This document shows positions 52,499 to 61,255 of a stretch of 64,000 nucleotides of DNA, in pieces. Below the pieces are notes generated by a model, which saw only the letters and a list, made by a program, of their open reading frames with translations, searched no databases and was not told the DNA's origin. The first letter of the stretch is position 1, and each line of letters opens with the position of its first letter. The DNA is from Curtobacterium sp. MCJR17_020 (GTDB lineage: Bacteria > Actinomycetota > Actinomycetes > Actinomycetales > Microbacteriaceae): assembly GCF_003234365.2 (NCBI RefSeq), contig NZ_CP126260.1, forward strand, positions 2,666,001 through 2,730,000. The letters are read 5' to 3'. The translations under genes and the position numbers were made by a program.

Positions 52499-53014
52499 TC
52501 AGGCCGCGGACTCCTGCTTCTCGCGAAGGGCGTCCACGGTGCGGACGGCCTGCGAGAGCGGGGCCTGGAACAGGTACGCAGCACCGAACAGCGAGGCCTT
52601 GAAGGCGCCGGCGAGCTTGCCGAGCAGAACTTCACGGGACTCGAGGTCGGCGAGCTTGTCCACCTCGGTCGCGGAGAGCGGGTTACCGTCGAAGTAACCA
52701 CCCTTCACCACGAGCTCGGGGTTCGCCTTGGCGAATGCACGCAGCGACTTCGCGACGGCGACGGTGTCACCGTGGACGAAGGCGAGAGCGGACGGACCGG
52801 CGAGTTCCTCGTCGAACGAGGAGATGCCGGCGTTGTTCGCCGCGATCTTGGTCAGCGTGTTCTTCACCACGGCGTACGTGGCGTGCTCACGGATCGAGTT
52901 GCGGAGCTCCTTGAGCTGCGCGACCGTGAGACCGCGGTACTCGGTGAGCAGAACGGCGTTCGAGCTACGGAAGGACTCCGTGAGCTCGGCGACCGCAGCT
53001 TCCTTGTTCGCCAT
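52499..53014 (-). CDS. rplJ: 50S ribosomal protein L10
   Basis: A 171-residue stalk base protein. ANKEAAVAELTESFRSSNAVLLTEYRGLTVAQLKELRNSIREHATYAVVKNTLTKIA and the C-terminal LAGAFKASLFGAAYLFQAPLSQAVRTVDALREKQES (L7/L12-binding helix) are present. It is regulated by the L10(L12)4 complex on its own leader in many bacteria; the upstream leader here carries an attenuator hairpin. AAGGAG sits before the ATG. Confidence 0.99.
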   Translation of the reverse strand: MANKEAAVAELTESFRSSNAVLLTEYRGLTVAQLKELRNSIREHATYAVVKNTLTKIAANNAGISSFDEELAGPSALAFVHGDTVAVAKSLRAFAKANPELVVKGGYFDGNPLSATEVDKLADLESREVLLGKLAGAFKASLFGAAYLFQAPLSQAVRTVDALREKQESAA

Positions 53015-53019
53015 GGTTC

Positions 53020-53215
53020 TCCTTGGGGTTTCTTGCCGGTAGCCCCAGGTCCACGAACGAAAAAAGCTCCGGCGCAGAGGCTCGGAGCTGCTCTCACCAG
53101 ATGGTGGGAGTGGTTCGGAACACCTGCGCGGGATGCCTCACGAGTGAGGACCTTCGGTCACGCTGCGAGCAGCACGACATCCGGCGGTCTTTGGCTTCGA
53201 GAACAGTAGCAGATG
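53020..53215 (-). promoter_or_regulatory. L10 leader with intrinsic attenuator hairpin
   Basis: About 200 non-coding bases precede rplJ. Near the gene the minus strand forms the stem AGCTCCG/CGGAGCT with a run of six T, at 53059-53089, a terminator-like attenuator of the kind seen in L10 leaders. The upstream part has several alternative pairings (for example GGTGAGAGCAGCTC against GAGCTT). The AACCCC/AAGGAG stretch before the start is the ribosome binding site. Confidence 0.65.
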
Positions 53216-53240
53216 CCGTGGACGAGACCAAACGGCGGTC

Positions 53241-53274
53241 GGGAGGCGCGGTGCGGGCCCGCCCCGCGCCTCCC
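53241..53274. repeat. palindrome of the GGGAGGC family between the leader and histidine kinase
   Basis: Arms GGGAGGCGCGG (53241-53251) and CCGCGCCTCCC (53264-53274) are perfectly complementary. It sits just past the 3' end of the histidine kinase gene (53280). Confidence 0.8.
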
Positions 53275-53279
53275 CAGCG

Positions 53280-54797
53280 TCAGTGGGTCGCGTCCACCGC
53301 GGCGGGCGTCCCCGACCAATCAGCGGACACCGCAGAAGCGGCCGACGCGGCCGACGCGGACTCCGACTCCGACGCGGCCGACGGATCCACCGGCAGGTGC
53401 ACCGTGAACACGGTGTCGCCCGGCTCGCTCGCCACCTCGACGCTCCCGCCGTGCGCCTGCACGACCGCGTCCACGATCGCGAGCCCGAGCCCCGTCGACC
53501 CCACGGTGCGCGATCGGGAGCTGTCGGCACGGGCGAACCGCTCGAACAGCTTCGGCAGGAACTCCGGGTCGATGCCCTGCCCGGTGTCCCGCACGGTCAG
53601 GTCGACACCGGCGCCCGACGGCGACGGCGCAAGGCCCACGGTGATGCGCGTGCCCTCGGGGGTGTGGGTCCTGGCGTTCGTGACGAGGTTCACGATGACC
53701 TGGTGCAGGCGCGCGGCGTCCCCCACGACCACGACGGGCGACGACGGCACGTCGATCTCGATGACGTGCTCCGGCGAGGCAGCGTGCGCGTCGTTCACGG
53801 CGTCGAGCACGAGCCCGGTCAGGTCGACCTCGTCGAACTGGATCTCGCGCCCCTCGTCGAGGCGGGCGAGGAGCAGCAGGTCCTCGACCATCGACGTCAT
53901 CCGGATGGACTCGGACTCGATGCGGCTCATCGCGTAGACGACGTCCTTCGGCAAGTCACCGCCCATCCGACGGGTGAGCTCGGCGTACCCGCGCACCGAG
54001 GCGAGCGGGGTGCGGAGCTCGTGCGAGGCGTCGGCGACGAACTGCCGGACCTTCTGTTCGGACCGTTCCCGGGCCTGCATCGCGCTGCCGATGTGCCCGA
54101 GCATCCGGTTGAAGGCGCTGCCGACCCGGCCCACCTCGGTGCGGGGGTCGGTGTCGGGCACGCGGACCCCGTCCAGGGCGTCGCTGCGGTCGAGCGGCAT
54201 CCTTGCCACGGTCGAGGCGGTCTCGGCGACGCGCTCGAGCGGGCGCAGCGAACGCCGGACCACGACGGCGGCGACGATCGAGGCGGCGAGCAGCGCGGCG
54301 CCGACGACGATGACGACCACCCAGAGCAGCGACCAGACACTGGCGTAGACCGGGGCCATCGGCAACCCGACGACCAGCACGGCGGGACCGACCGTCACGG
54401 CGGTGAGCCGGTAGCGACCGATGTCCGAGCCGAGGTCGACGGTCTCGGGGTCGCCGCCCACGCGGACCTGACCGAGGGCAGTGGCGCTCGACTGCGTGAT
54501 GGCACTGGGGCGCCCGTAGTCGTCGAGCACGTTCGCGATGACGACCTGCCCGTCGACGAAGTACGCCGTCAGGGTGCCGGCGGCCTGCCCGGACGGGCGG
54601 GACAGGTCGATGCTCGGCTGTCCGTTCTGGTTCTGCTCGAGGTAGCGCTGTGCCCGGTGGGTGGCACTCGTGATCTGCTTGTCGATGGCGCCTGTCTGGA
54701 TCGAGGAGAGCGCGATGATGCTCACCGCCCCGATCACCGCGCTGACAGCGACGACGAGGGCGACGATGCTCAGGACGAGCCGACGCCGGAGGGTCAC
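53280..54797 (-). CDS. sensor histidine kinase (HAMP type)
   Basis: A 505-residue membrane kinase. Two TM helices (LVLSIVALVVAVSAVIGAVSIIALS near residue 20; WSLLWVVVIVVGAALLAASIVAAVVV near residue 160) flank an extracytoplasmic domain of about 120 residues. A HAMP-like linker precedes QKVRQFVADASHELRTPLASVRGYAEL (H259), then HATPase motifs NLVTNARTHTPEGTRIT, DTGQGIDPEFLPKLFERF and STGLGLAIVDAVVQAHGG. A Ser/Ala-rich tail (SESESASAASAASAVSADW) ends the protein. Its GTG overlaps the response regulator stop (GTGA). This is an EnvZ/CutS-like partner of the OmpR-type regulator. Confidence 0.94.
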   Translation of the reverse strand: MTLRRRLVLSIVALVVAVSAVIGAVSIIALSSIQTGAIDKQITSATHRAQRYLEQNQNGQPSIDLSRPSGQAAGTLTAYFVDGQVVIANVLDDYGRPSAITQSSATALGQVRVGGDPETVDLGSDIGRYRLTAVTVGPAVLVVGLPMAPVYASVWSLLWVVVIVVGAALLAASIVAAVVVRRSLRPLERVAETASTVARMPLDRSDALDGVRVPDTDPRTEVGRVGSAFNRMLGHIGSAMQARERSEQKVRQFVADASHELRTPLASVRGYAELTRRMGGDLPKDVVYAMSRIESESIRMTSMVEDLLLLARLDEGREIQFDEVDLTGLVLDAVNDAHAASPEHVIEIDVPSSPVVVVGDAARLHQVIVNLVTNARTHTPEGTRITVGLAPSPSGAGVDLTVRDTGQGIDPEFLPKLFERFARADSSRSRTVGSTGLGLAIVDAVVQAHGGSVEVASEPGDTVFTVHLPVDPSAASESESASAASAASAVSADWSGTPAAVDATH

Positions 54798-55534
54798 GAG
54801 GTGGGCTTGATGACGTACCCGACGCCGCGCACCGTGTGGATCATCGGGGTCTCGCCGGCGTCGATCTTCTTGCGCAGGTAGGAGATGTAGATCTCGACGA
54901 CCGAGGACTTGCCGCCGAAGTCGTACGACCACACGCGGTCCAGGATCTGCGCCTTCGACAGCACGCGACGGGGGTTGCGCATCAGGAACCGGAGGAGCTC
55001 GAACTCGGTGGCGGTCAGCTCGATCGGCCGGCCGGCACGGTGCACCTCGTACGACTCCTCGTCGAGCACCAGGTCGCCGACGACGATGCGGGAGTCGCCC
55101 GCCTCGGAGATCGAGATCTGCGAGCGGCGGATGAGGCCCCGCAGTCGCGCCACCACTTCCTCGAGCGAGAACGGCTTCGTGACGTAGTCGTCGCCGCCCG
55201 CGGTGAGCCCGGTCACGCGGTCCTCGACGGAGTCCTTCGCGGTGAGGAAGAGCACCGGGGTGTCGTCGTTGTTCTGCCGCAACCGGCTGAGCACCTGCAG
55301 TCCGTCGAGGTCCGGCATCATCACGTCGAGCACCATCGCGTCGGGCTTGAACTCCCGCGCCGTCGTCAGGGCGTCCTGCCCGCCGTTCGCGCTCTTGACG
55401 TCCCAGCCCTCGTAGCGGAGCGCCATGGACAACAGGTCGGTGAGGCTGGCTTCGTCGTCGACGACCAGGATGCGCAACGGGGTTCCGTCGGCACGCGTGA
55501 GGCGCGGGGCTGCTGCAGGCTGGGAGATGGTCAC
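54794..55534 (-). CDS. OmpR/PhoB family response regulator
   Basis: A 246-residue regulator. The receiver has RILVVDDEASLTDLLSMALRYEGW, D70 in AMVLDVMMPD, VLFLTAKDSVEDR and GGDDYVTKPFSLEEVVARL. The winged-helix DNA-binding domain follows (IELTATEFELLRFLMRNPRRVLSKAQILDRVWSYDFGGKSSVVEIYISYLRKKID...TVRGVGYVI). The 15-residue N-terminal extension (TISQPAAAPRLTRAD) is unusual but present in relatives. A -10 GATACT ends seven bases before the GTG, so the mRNA may be leaderless. It is followed, with GTGA overlap, by its kinase. Confidence 0.95.
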   Translation of the reverse strand: MTISQPAAAPRLTRADGTPLRILVVDDEASLTDLLSMALRYEGWDVKSANGGQDALTTAREFKPDAMVLDVMMPDLDGLQVLSRLRQNNDDTPVLFLTAKDSVEDRVTGLTAGGDDYVTKPFSLEEVVARLRGLIRRSQISISEAGDSRIVVGDLVLDEESYEVHRAGRPIELTATEFELLRFLMRNPRRVLSKAQILDRVWSYDFGGKSSVVEIYISYLRKKIDAGETPMIHTVRGVGYVIKPTS

Positions 55535-55541
55535 GTCTTCG

Positions 55542-55547
55542 AGTATC
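55542..55547 (-). promoter_or_regulatory. -10 element, leaderless promoter of the OmpR-type operon
   Basis: GATACT on the minus strand ends seven bases before the GTG at 55534. Confidence 0.4.
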
Positions 55548-55638
55548 GAGGAATTCCTATGAGCTGTCTGTGGGCCGCCCCTCCGCGCTCTGTGGATCGC
55601 TCCGAGAGCACTCGGCCGCTCCTTCGTAGGTTGGGGGG

Positions 55639-56676
55639 ATGCTGCGATCCTCCGCTTGGCCACCGTCCGCCAGGCACGTCGACACCGCGGGGATCGAGGG
55701 GACGGCCGGGAGGCCCGGCTCGAGCCCGGCAGACCGTCTGACGGCCGCGCGCACGCTCGCCGCCACCACCCCGCTGCTGTCCGCAGGGACCGCCGGCGGA
55801 TTCCTCGCCACGCTCGCCGCCGTCGCCGCGGGCGACGTCGCGACCGCCCGCACCGTCGAACCGCACCTCGACGCACTCGGCATCCTGCACCAAGCCGACG
55901 TGGCGGTCCCTGCCGGTTCGACCTGGGGCGTCTTCGCCGCCGAGGGCCCCGACCTCCGCCTCGACGCCACGGCGCAGGACGACGGGACGGTGCTCCTGAC
56001 CGGCACGAAGCCGTGGTGCTCCCTCGCCTCGACGCTGTCCCACGCCCTGGTGACCGCACACGCCGGGGCCGACCGCGTCCTCGTCGCCGTCGACCTGCGG
56101 CAGGACGGTGTCACCGCACACGACGATGCCTGGGTCGCCCGGGGCATGCCCGACGTGCCGAGCGGCCCGGTGGACTTCGACGGCGTCCCGGCACAGGTCG
56201 TCGGCGCACCCGGCTGGTACCTGCGACGGCCTGGTTTCGCGTGGGGCGGCATCGGTGTCGCGGCGTGCTGGTGGGGCGGCGCGGTCGGACTCGGGCGGGT
56301 CCTGCGCTCGCTGGCCGCAGCCCACCCGGAGTCCGAACTGCTGCAGGCCGCCCTCGGTGCGACCGTGCTCGACCTCGCGGACGCCGAGGACGCCCTCGCC
56401 GACGCCGCCGCCCGCATCGACCGCTCCGAGGCCCCCGACGCTCCCGACGTCGACTGGCCGCTGCTCGCCCAGACGGTGCGCTCCCGGGTCCGTCGGAGTG
56501 TGGACTCCGTGCGCGAGCGGGTCGTCGCCACCGTCGGCCCGGCGCCCCTGACCTCGGACCCCATCGTCGCGGCACGGGTTGCCGACCTCGAGCTGTACGT
56601 GCTGCAGGACCACGGCGCACGCGACCTCGCCCGCATCGGCCGGATCGTCGTCGAGCGCGGCGGTGTCGCGTGGTGA
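55639..56676 (+). CDS. acyl-CoA dehydrogenase-like protein
   Basis: A 345-residue protein with the acyl-CoA dehydrogenase fold (GTKPWCSLASTLSHALVTA is the beta-domain FAD-contact region; a helical C-terminal domain with GGIGVAACWWGGAVGLGRVL). The N-terminal 30 residues contain a GGGAGGC-like repeat in the DNA (55703-55714), so the true start may lie later. The first gene of a three-gene cassette: a deacetylase-methyltransferase gene overlaps its stop, and a glycosyltransferase follows. It may act on an acyl-ACP or acyl-CoA rather than in normal fatty-acid oxidation. Confidence 0.8.
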   Translation: MLRSSAWPPSARHVDTAGIEGTAGRPGSSPADRLTAARTLAATTPLLSAGTAGGFLATLAAVAAGDVATARTVEPHLDALGILHQADVAVPAGSTWGVFAAEGPDLRLDATAQDDGTVLLTGTKPWCSLASTLSHALVTAHAGADRVLVAVDLRQDGVTAHDDAWVARGMPDVPSGPVDFDGVPAQVVGAPGWYLRRPGFAWGGIGVAACWWGGAVGLGRVLRSLAAAHPESELLQAALGATVLDLADAEDALADAAARIDRSEAPDAPDVDWPLLAQTVRSRVRRSVDSVRERVVATVGPAPLTSDPIVAARVADLELYVLQDHGARDLARIGRIVVERGGVAW

Positions 56677-58028
56677 GCTTCGACCACCGCGAGCCGGGCA
56701 CCGACCCCGCGGCGTGGACCCCGTTCCTCGACTCGGTGCCGACCACACCGGTGGACCTGGACGGCATCCGCTCGGTGATGGTCGTCGCGCCGCACCCCGA
56801 CGACGAGACCCTGGGCGCCGGCGGACTGATCGCCAGCGCCGCGGACGCCGGGATCCCTGTGCACGTCATGCTCCTGACCCGCGGCGAGCGCTCCCACCCG
56901 GACTCCCCCACCACGACGGCGCAGGAGCTGGCGGACGTGCGCGACGGCGAACTCGTCCGCGCTCTCGCCACGCTGCACCCCGGCGCCACGGCGACGTCGT
57001 TCGGGATCCCCGACGGCGGCACTCGGGAGCACCGGGACGAGGTCACCGACGCCCTGCGGCGAGCGCTCGACGACGCCGTGCGGCCGACGCTCGTGGTGGC
57101 GCCGTGGCGGGGGGACGGTCACCGGGACCACCGCATCGCCGGTGAGGTCGCCGAAGCGGTCACCGCCGAGGCCGACGAGGTGTCGCTGCTGACGTACCCG
57201 ATCTGGGCGTGGCACTGGGACGACCCGTCGGCGTCCGCGCAGCCGTGGGACCGAGCCCGGGTCCTGCCGCTGGCCGACGCCGTCCGGGAGCGGAAGCGCG
57301 CCGCCCTCGACGCCTACGCCTCGCAGATCCGCCCGCTGTCCGGTGCCGCCGGGGACGAGGCGATCGTCGACGACCGGCACGCCGCGCACCACCTGCGGTC
57401 CACCGAGTGGTTCTTCGAGCCCGAGCCGACGGCGTCCCGCTCGCGGGAGTCCTTCGACGCGCACTACGAGCGGAAGCCCGAGGGGTGGGACTTCGAGGGC
57501 TCCTGGTACGAACGCCGCAAGCGTGCCGCGACGCTCGCCGCGCTCCCCCAGCAGCGGTACCGGTCGGCGCTCGAACTCGGGTGCGCCACAGGCGTCCTCA
57601 CCGCCGCGCTCGCCGAGCGGGCCGACGCCGTCCTCGGCACCGACATCTCGGCCGCGCCGTTGGCACAGGCCGCGGTCCGTGCGCCGGGGGCCCGGTTCGT
57701 GCAGGCCTCGCTGCCCGCCGAGTGGCCAGCGGGTCGGTGGGACCTCGTGGTGATGTCCGAGGTGGGCTACTACCTGTCCCCCGCTGACCTCGACGCGACG
57801 ATCGACCGCGTGCTGGCCTCGCTCGACGACGACGGCGTGCTGGTCGCCTGCCACTGGCGGCACCCCGACGACGAGGCGGTGTCGAGCGGTGACGCGGTGG
57901 ACGCGCGGCTCGCGGAACGGTGGCCACGGCCGGCCCTCGTCCGTCACGTCGAGCCGGACTTCATCCTGAGCGTGCTGCCCGGACCCGGCGTCGAGTCGGT
58001 CGCGCGGGCCGAGGGGCTCGTCCGGTGA
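56673..58028 (+). CDS. PIG-L family deacetylase fused to a class I SAM methyltransferase
   Basis: A 451-residue fusion. Residues 30-220 are a PIG-L/LmbE-type zinc deacetylase: VMVVAPHPDDETLGAGG (HPDD at 41-44), MLLTRGERSHP and GDGHRDHR as the later His. Residues 255-451 are a class I methyltransferase in the NodS-like group: SALELGCATGVLTAALAE, VLGTDISAAPLAQAA, WDLVVMSEVGYYLSPADL. The GTG overlaps the upstream stop (GTGA) and its own stop overlaps the glycosyltransferase start. Together they suggest N-deacetylation then N-methylation (or similar) of an amino sugar, a scheme like Nod-factor NodB-NodS; substrate unknown. Confidence 0.88.
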   Translation: MSFDHREPGTDPAAWTPFLDSVPTTPVDLDGIRSVMVVAPHPDDETLGAGGLIASAADAGIPVHVMLLTRGERSHPDSPTTTAQELADVRDGELVRALATLHPGATATSFGIPDGGTREHRDEVTDALRRALDDAVRPTLVVAPWRGDGHRDHRIAGEVAEAVTAEADEVSLLTYPIWAWHWDDPSASAQPWDRARVLPLADAVRERKRAALDAYASQIRPLSGAAGDEAIVDDRHAAHHLRSTEWFFEPEPTASRSRESFDAHYERKPEGWDFEGSWYERRKRAATLAALPQQRYRSALELGCATGVLTAALAERADAVLGTDISAAPLAQAAVRAPGARFVQASLPAEWPAGRWDLVVMSEVGYYLSPADLDATIDRVLASLDDDGVLVACHWRHPDDEAVSSGDAVDARLAERWPRPALVRHVEPDFILSVLPGPGVESVARAEGLVR

Positions 58029-58735
58029 CCGCCTCCCCTGGAGTCGTCCGCATCGACGTCGTGGTGCCCGCGCACGACGAGGAGGACCGCATCGCCGCCT
58101 GCCTCGACGCCCTGCTCGCCGCACGTGCCCGGCTCGCCGAGGAGTACCCCGCGGTGCAGGTCTCGGTGACCGTCGTGCTCGACGGGTGCACCGACGACAC
58201 GGCCACGGTCGCTGGGCACTTCCCCGTCGACGTCGTCCCGACCCCGCACGTCGGGGTCGGACGAGCGCGCACGATCGGCGCCACGCACGCGCTCCGTCAG
58301 CACCCCGGTGACCCGGCGACCCGCTGGCTCGCCCACACCGACGCGGACTCACGTGTGCCGGTGGGCTGGCTCGTCCAGCAGGCCGACGCCCTCCGGTCCG
58401 GGGCGCACGTGCTCGTCGGTGCCGTGGTCCCCGATCCGGAGGACCTCGACCCCGTCGTGCTCGCGCGCTGGACGCAGGCGCACCCGCCCGGCGCCGCGCT
58501 CGGACACGTGCACGGCGCGAACCTCGGCGTTCTAGCGGCTGCGTACCTGGCGCTCGGCGGGTTCGACCCCGTCCCCGAGCACGAGGACGTCCGGCTCGTC
58601 GAGCGGGCGCACGCGATGGGGTTCCGCGTGGACGCGACCGTCGACCGACCGGTGGTGACGAGCGGGCGGTTCGCGGGTCGGACGCCCGGCGGCTACGCGG
58701 AGCACCTGCGTCGGGCGTACGGCGACGCGAGCTGA
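58025..58735 (+). CDS. glycosyltransferase family 2
   Basis: A 236-residue GT-A enzyme, short for the family. VRIDVVVPAHDEEDRIAACLDALLAA starts the fold, VTVVLDGCTDDTATVAG follows, and RWLAHTDADSRVPVGWLVQQ holds the metal-binding DxD-like D-A-D. The C-terminal GANLGVLAAAYLALGGFDPVPEHEDVRLVERAHAMGFRV is the acceptor-binding ED motif region. The GTG overlaps the stop of the deacetylase-methyltransferase gene (GTGA). It has no TM segment, so it is cytosolic or peripheral. This is the last gene of the cassette. Confidence 0.88.
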   Translation: MTASPGVVRIDVVVPAHDEEDRIAACLDALLAARARLAEEYPAVQVSVTVVLDGCTDDTATVAGHFPVDVVPTPHVGVGRARTIGATHALRQHPGDPATRWLAHTDADSRVPVGWLVQQADALRSGAHVLVGAVVPDPEDLDPVVLARWTQAHPPGAALGHVHGANLGVLAAAYLALGGFDPVPEHEDVRLVERAHAMGFRVDATVDRPVVTSGRFAGRTPGGYAEHLRRAYGDAS

Positions 58736-58744
58736 CCGTCGGAC

Positions 58745-59665
58745 TCAGACGGACGTGGGGCGTCCGCCGGAGTACCGCTCGAGCCACCCGGCCAGCGTCC
58801 CCAGTCGGATCGCCGCGCGGCGCCGGTGCCGACGCCCGAACGGTGCTCGGACGATCGACCACCCGGTCGCCAGGACTTCGCGGACGACCTCGCGCCGCTG
58901 CCAGGCTGCGCCTTGCGTCCGGTGCCGGGCGACCAGTGCGTGGTCCCAACGTGCGTAGTGCCGGTGGTTCCGGAACAGCGCGACGGAGCTCCGCCGGAGC
59001 CGGTACTGCACACTCGCAGTCGGCTCGAAGCACGTCGGGTACCCGAGGTATGTGGCCCGCCAGGCGAGGTCGATGTCCTCCGCAGCGCCGAACTCCGGGT
59101 CGAACCCACCCGTCTGCTCGAGGACGGTCCGACGCAGGCCCAGGTTCGCCGACGATGTGTGCGGGAGGTGGCCGAAGCGCACCACGGGCCACGGCTGCTG
59201 GACGGCTTCCCACATCCAGCCGTCGTTGAGCGCGTCCTGCAGCAGGGGCCCGGTGCACACTCCGGCGCGCTCGAGCCCACGGACCATCCCCTCGACCCAG
59301 CTGTCCGACACGACGTCGTCCGCATCGCAGAACAGCACCAGGTCCGTTTCCAGTCGGCGCCATCCGGCGTTCCGCGCAGCGCTCGGCCCGCGGACCGCCG
59401 ACGAGTCGATCACCATGGTCCTCCAGCGGGCCGGCCACTCGATCGCGCGCAACAGCTCCGCGACGAGCCGCACCGGTTCGCCGTTGCAGCTGATCACCAG
59501 GGTCACCGCGCCCTCCCAGGTCTGCCGGACGAGTGCGTCCAACTGCGCTCCGAGGTCGTCGGTGCCCCCCGGGCCGACCGGGACGACGATGCCGACCGAC
59601 GGTTGGTCGTCGTTCGCGCCGATCGGCGCGGTGCTGCTCGGGCTCCGCCCCGCGTGGGGTGTCAT
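58745..59665 (-). CDS. glycosyltransferase family 2
   Basis: A 306-residue enzyme. VGIVVPVGPGGTDDLGAQLDALVRQTWEG is the nucleotide-binding start, RGPSAARNAGWRRLETDLVLFCDADDVVSDSWVEGM carries the DxD (DADD), and NLGLRRTVLEQTGGFDPEFGAAEDIDLAWRATYLGY holds the ED motif. The basic C-terminal tail (RAPFGRRHRRRAA) is membrane-surface-like. The ATG overlaps the flippase stop (ATGA), so flippase and transferase work as a pair. Convergent with the cassette at 55.6-58.7 kb, ten bases from its end. Confidence 0.9.
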   Translation of the reverse strand: MTPHAGRSPSSTAPIGANDDQPSVGIVVPVGPGGTDDLGAQLDALVRQTWEGAVTLVISCNGEPVRLVAELLRAIEWPARWRTMVIDSSAVRGPSAARNAGWRRLETDLVLFCDADDVVSDSWVEGMVRGLERAGVCTGPLLQDALNDGWMWEAVQQPWPVVRFGHLPHTSSANLGLRRTVLEQTGGFDPEFGAAEDIDLAWRATYLGYPTCFEPTASVQYRLRRSSVALFRNHRHYARWDHALVARHRTQGAAWQRREVVREVLATGWSIVRAPFGRRHRRRAAIRLGTLAGWLERYSGGRPTSV

Positions 59666-61095
59666 CGCCCACGACCAGTCGCGCTCGGCAGACCGCGCAG
59701 GAGCGGTCGATGGAGGACGCCGCGGACGGTCGGGAAGGCGACGGACACCAGGCCAGCCGCCGCCACGCCGAGGACCGCTGGCAGGAGCACACCGCCCGCA
59801 GGGTCCGAGGACACCACGTCGCGCGCAGCCACGGCAGCGAGGGCGGCGACCCCGCTCGCCGTCGCAGCAGGCACCACGGAGACCGCGAGGTCCCGGAGCC
59901 GCAGGCTGGTGCCCCAGGTGGACACCAGGAAGGCGGGCACGACCAGGATGACGCAGGTTGCCGCGTACCCAGCAGCCATCCCGCGGAGTCCCCACTGCGC
60001 CCCGACGGCGATGCCGGCGATCACGACGGGTTGTGTTACGAGCGCCCACCGCAGCTGACGCCCGGACCGGCCGCTCGCGACGAAGTACCAGACCGCGGAG
60101 AACCCGGCTGCCTGTGCGCCGCCGGCGACCGCCAGGAAGGGCAGGAGTCCAGCGGACCCGATCCACGCCGCACCGAACAGCAGTCGGACGACTGGCTCGG
60201 CCAGCACGCCGAGCAGCGTCAGCACCGGCCACGCGAGCAGCGTGACCATGCGGACGAGCTGCCGGTAGCGGCGTCGCGGGTCGACCTCGGCTGCTGCCAG
60301 TGCCGGCACGGCGATCCGCTGGACCGCTGCACCGATCTGGTCGAGCGGGAGCGTCATCAGCTGCATCGCCTGGACGTAGAGACCGGCGGCGGCCGGACCG
60401 AACAGGACCGCGGCGAGCACACGGTCACCAGCACGTGCGACGAGGGAGACCAGCTGCACGAGCGAGACGTCCCGCGCGAGCCCGGCCATGGAACGGACCC
60501 CGGCCCACGGGGCCGCGGGGCCTCGGGGCACGTTGCGGACCACGATGACACCGACCGCGACGGCGACCCACAGGACCACGACCTGAGCGACCATGGCGAT
60601 CGGCCCGGCACCGGAGGACGCCAGGACGATCGACAAGACGGCACCGAGGACGACCGAGATCGACTCGATCGCCACGACCCTGGCCATCTCGTGCCGACGA
60701 GCCATGCCGGCGATCGGGACCGCCACGAACCCGGCGAGCGGGAACGCCGTCGCCACGACGAGCAGCAGCGTGCCGTACGGCGCCCACGGCACGACCAGGA
60801 GGACCGTGAGCCCGGCACAACCGACCACGGCCGCGAGGAGCACGCCGACCAGGGTGCTCGCCCGGTGCAGTGCGACCATGACTGCGTTCGGCTGATCCCC
60901 CGACCGCAGCACGACCGCGGCGAACCCGCTGTTCCGGACGAGCTCGAGGACGATCCCCAACGCCAGCACCGTGGCGGCTGTGCCGTACGCATCGGGACCG
61001 AGCAGCCGCGCCACGACGACGTTCGATGCGATCTGCACGGATGCGCGCAGAGCCGTGCCGGCCAGGCTGATCAGTCCGCTCCGCACGATTGCCAC
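59662..61095 (-). CDS. polysaccharide/lipid-linked oligosaccharide flippase (MOP family)
   Basis: A 477-residue protein with 12-14 TM helices (SLAGTALRASVQIASNVVVARLLGPDAYGTAATVLALGIVLELVRNSGF is the standard Wzx/Tuc start). The IQALMTLPLDQIGAAVQRIAVPALAA-type segment (here MQLMTLPLDQIGAAVQRIAVPAL) is diagnostic of the RfbX/WzxC group. The GTG start follows a -10 TATGTT by six bases, consistent with a leaderless start. It is followed by the GT2 gene with ATGA overlap. It probably exports a lipid-linked sugar for a cell-surface glycan. Confidence 0.9.
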   Translation of the reverse strand: MAIVRSGLISLAGTALRASVQIASNVVVARLLGPDAYGTAATVLALGIVLELVRNSGFAAVVLRSGDQPNAVMVALHRASTLVGVLLAAVVGCAGLTVLLVVPWAPYGTLLLVVATAFPLAGFVAVPIAGMARRHEMARVVAIESISVVLGAVLSIVLASSGAGPIAMVAQVVVLWVAVAVGVIVVRNVPRGPAAPWAGVRSMAGLARDVSLVQLVSLVARAGDRVLAAVLFGPAAAGLYVQAMQLMTLPLDQIGAAVQRIAVPALAAAEVDPRRRYRQLVRMVTLLAWPVLTLLGVLAEPVVRLLFGAAWIGSAGLLPFLAVAGGAQAAGFSAVWYFVASGRSGRQLRWALVTQPVVIAGIAVGAQWGLRGMAAGYAATCVILVVPAFLVSTWGTSLRLRDLAVSVVPAATASGVAALAAVAARDVVSSDPAGGVLLPAVLGVAAAGLVSVAFPTVRGVLHRPLLRGLPSATGRGR

Positions 61096-61101
61096 GCATC
61101 C

Positions 61102-61107
61102 AACATA
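61102..61107 (-). promoter_or_regulatory. -10 element, leaderless promoter of the flippase gene
   Basis: TATGTT on the minus strand ends six bases before the GTG at 61095. Confidence 0.5.
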
Positions 61108-61255
61108 TCACACGACAGGGAATCCTCGTGGGCTTAGACGGCTCATAGGCCATCGATGGGTCGGCCACTGAGCGGCTGCCTAGGTTCTCCTCCGTCGGCC
61201 CCGCCGTGCGCTCTGCACGGCCGGTGACCCCAGCCGGCCACCACCGAGGAGAACC

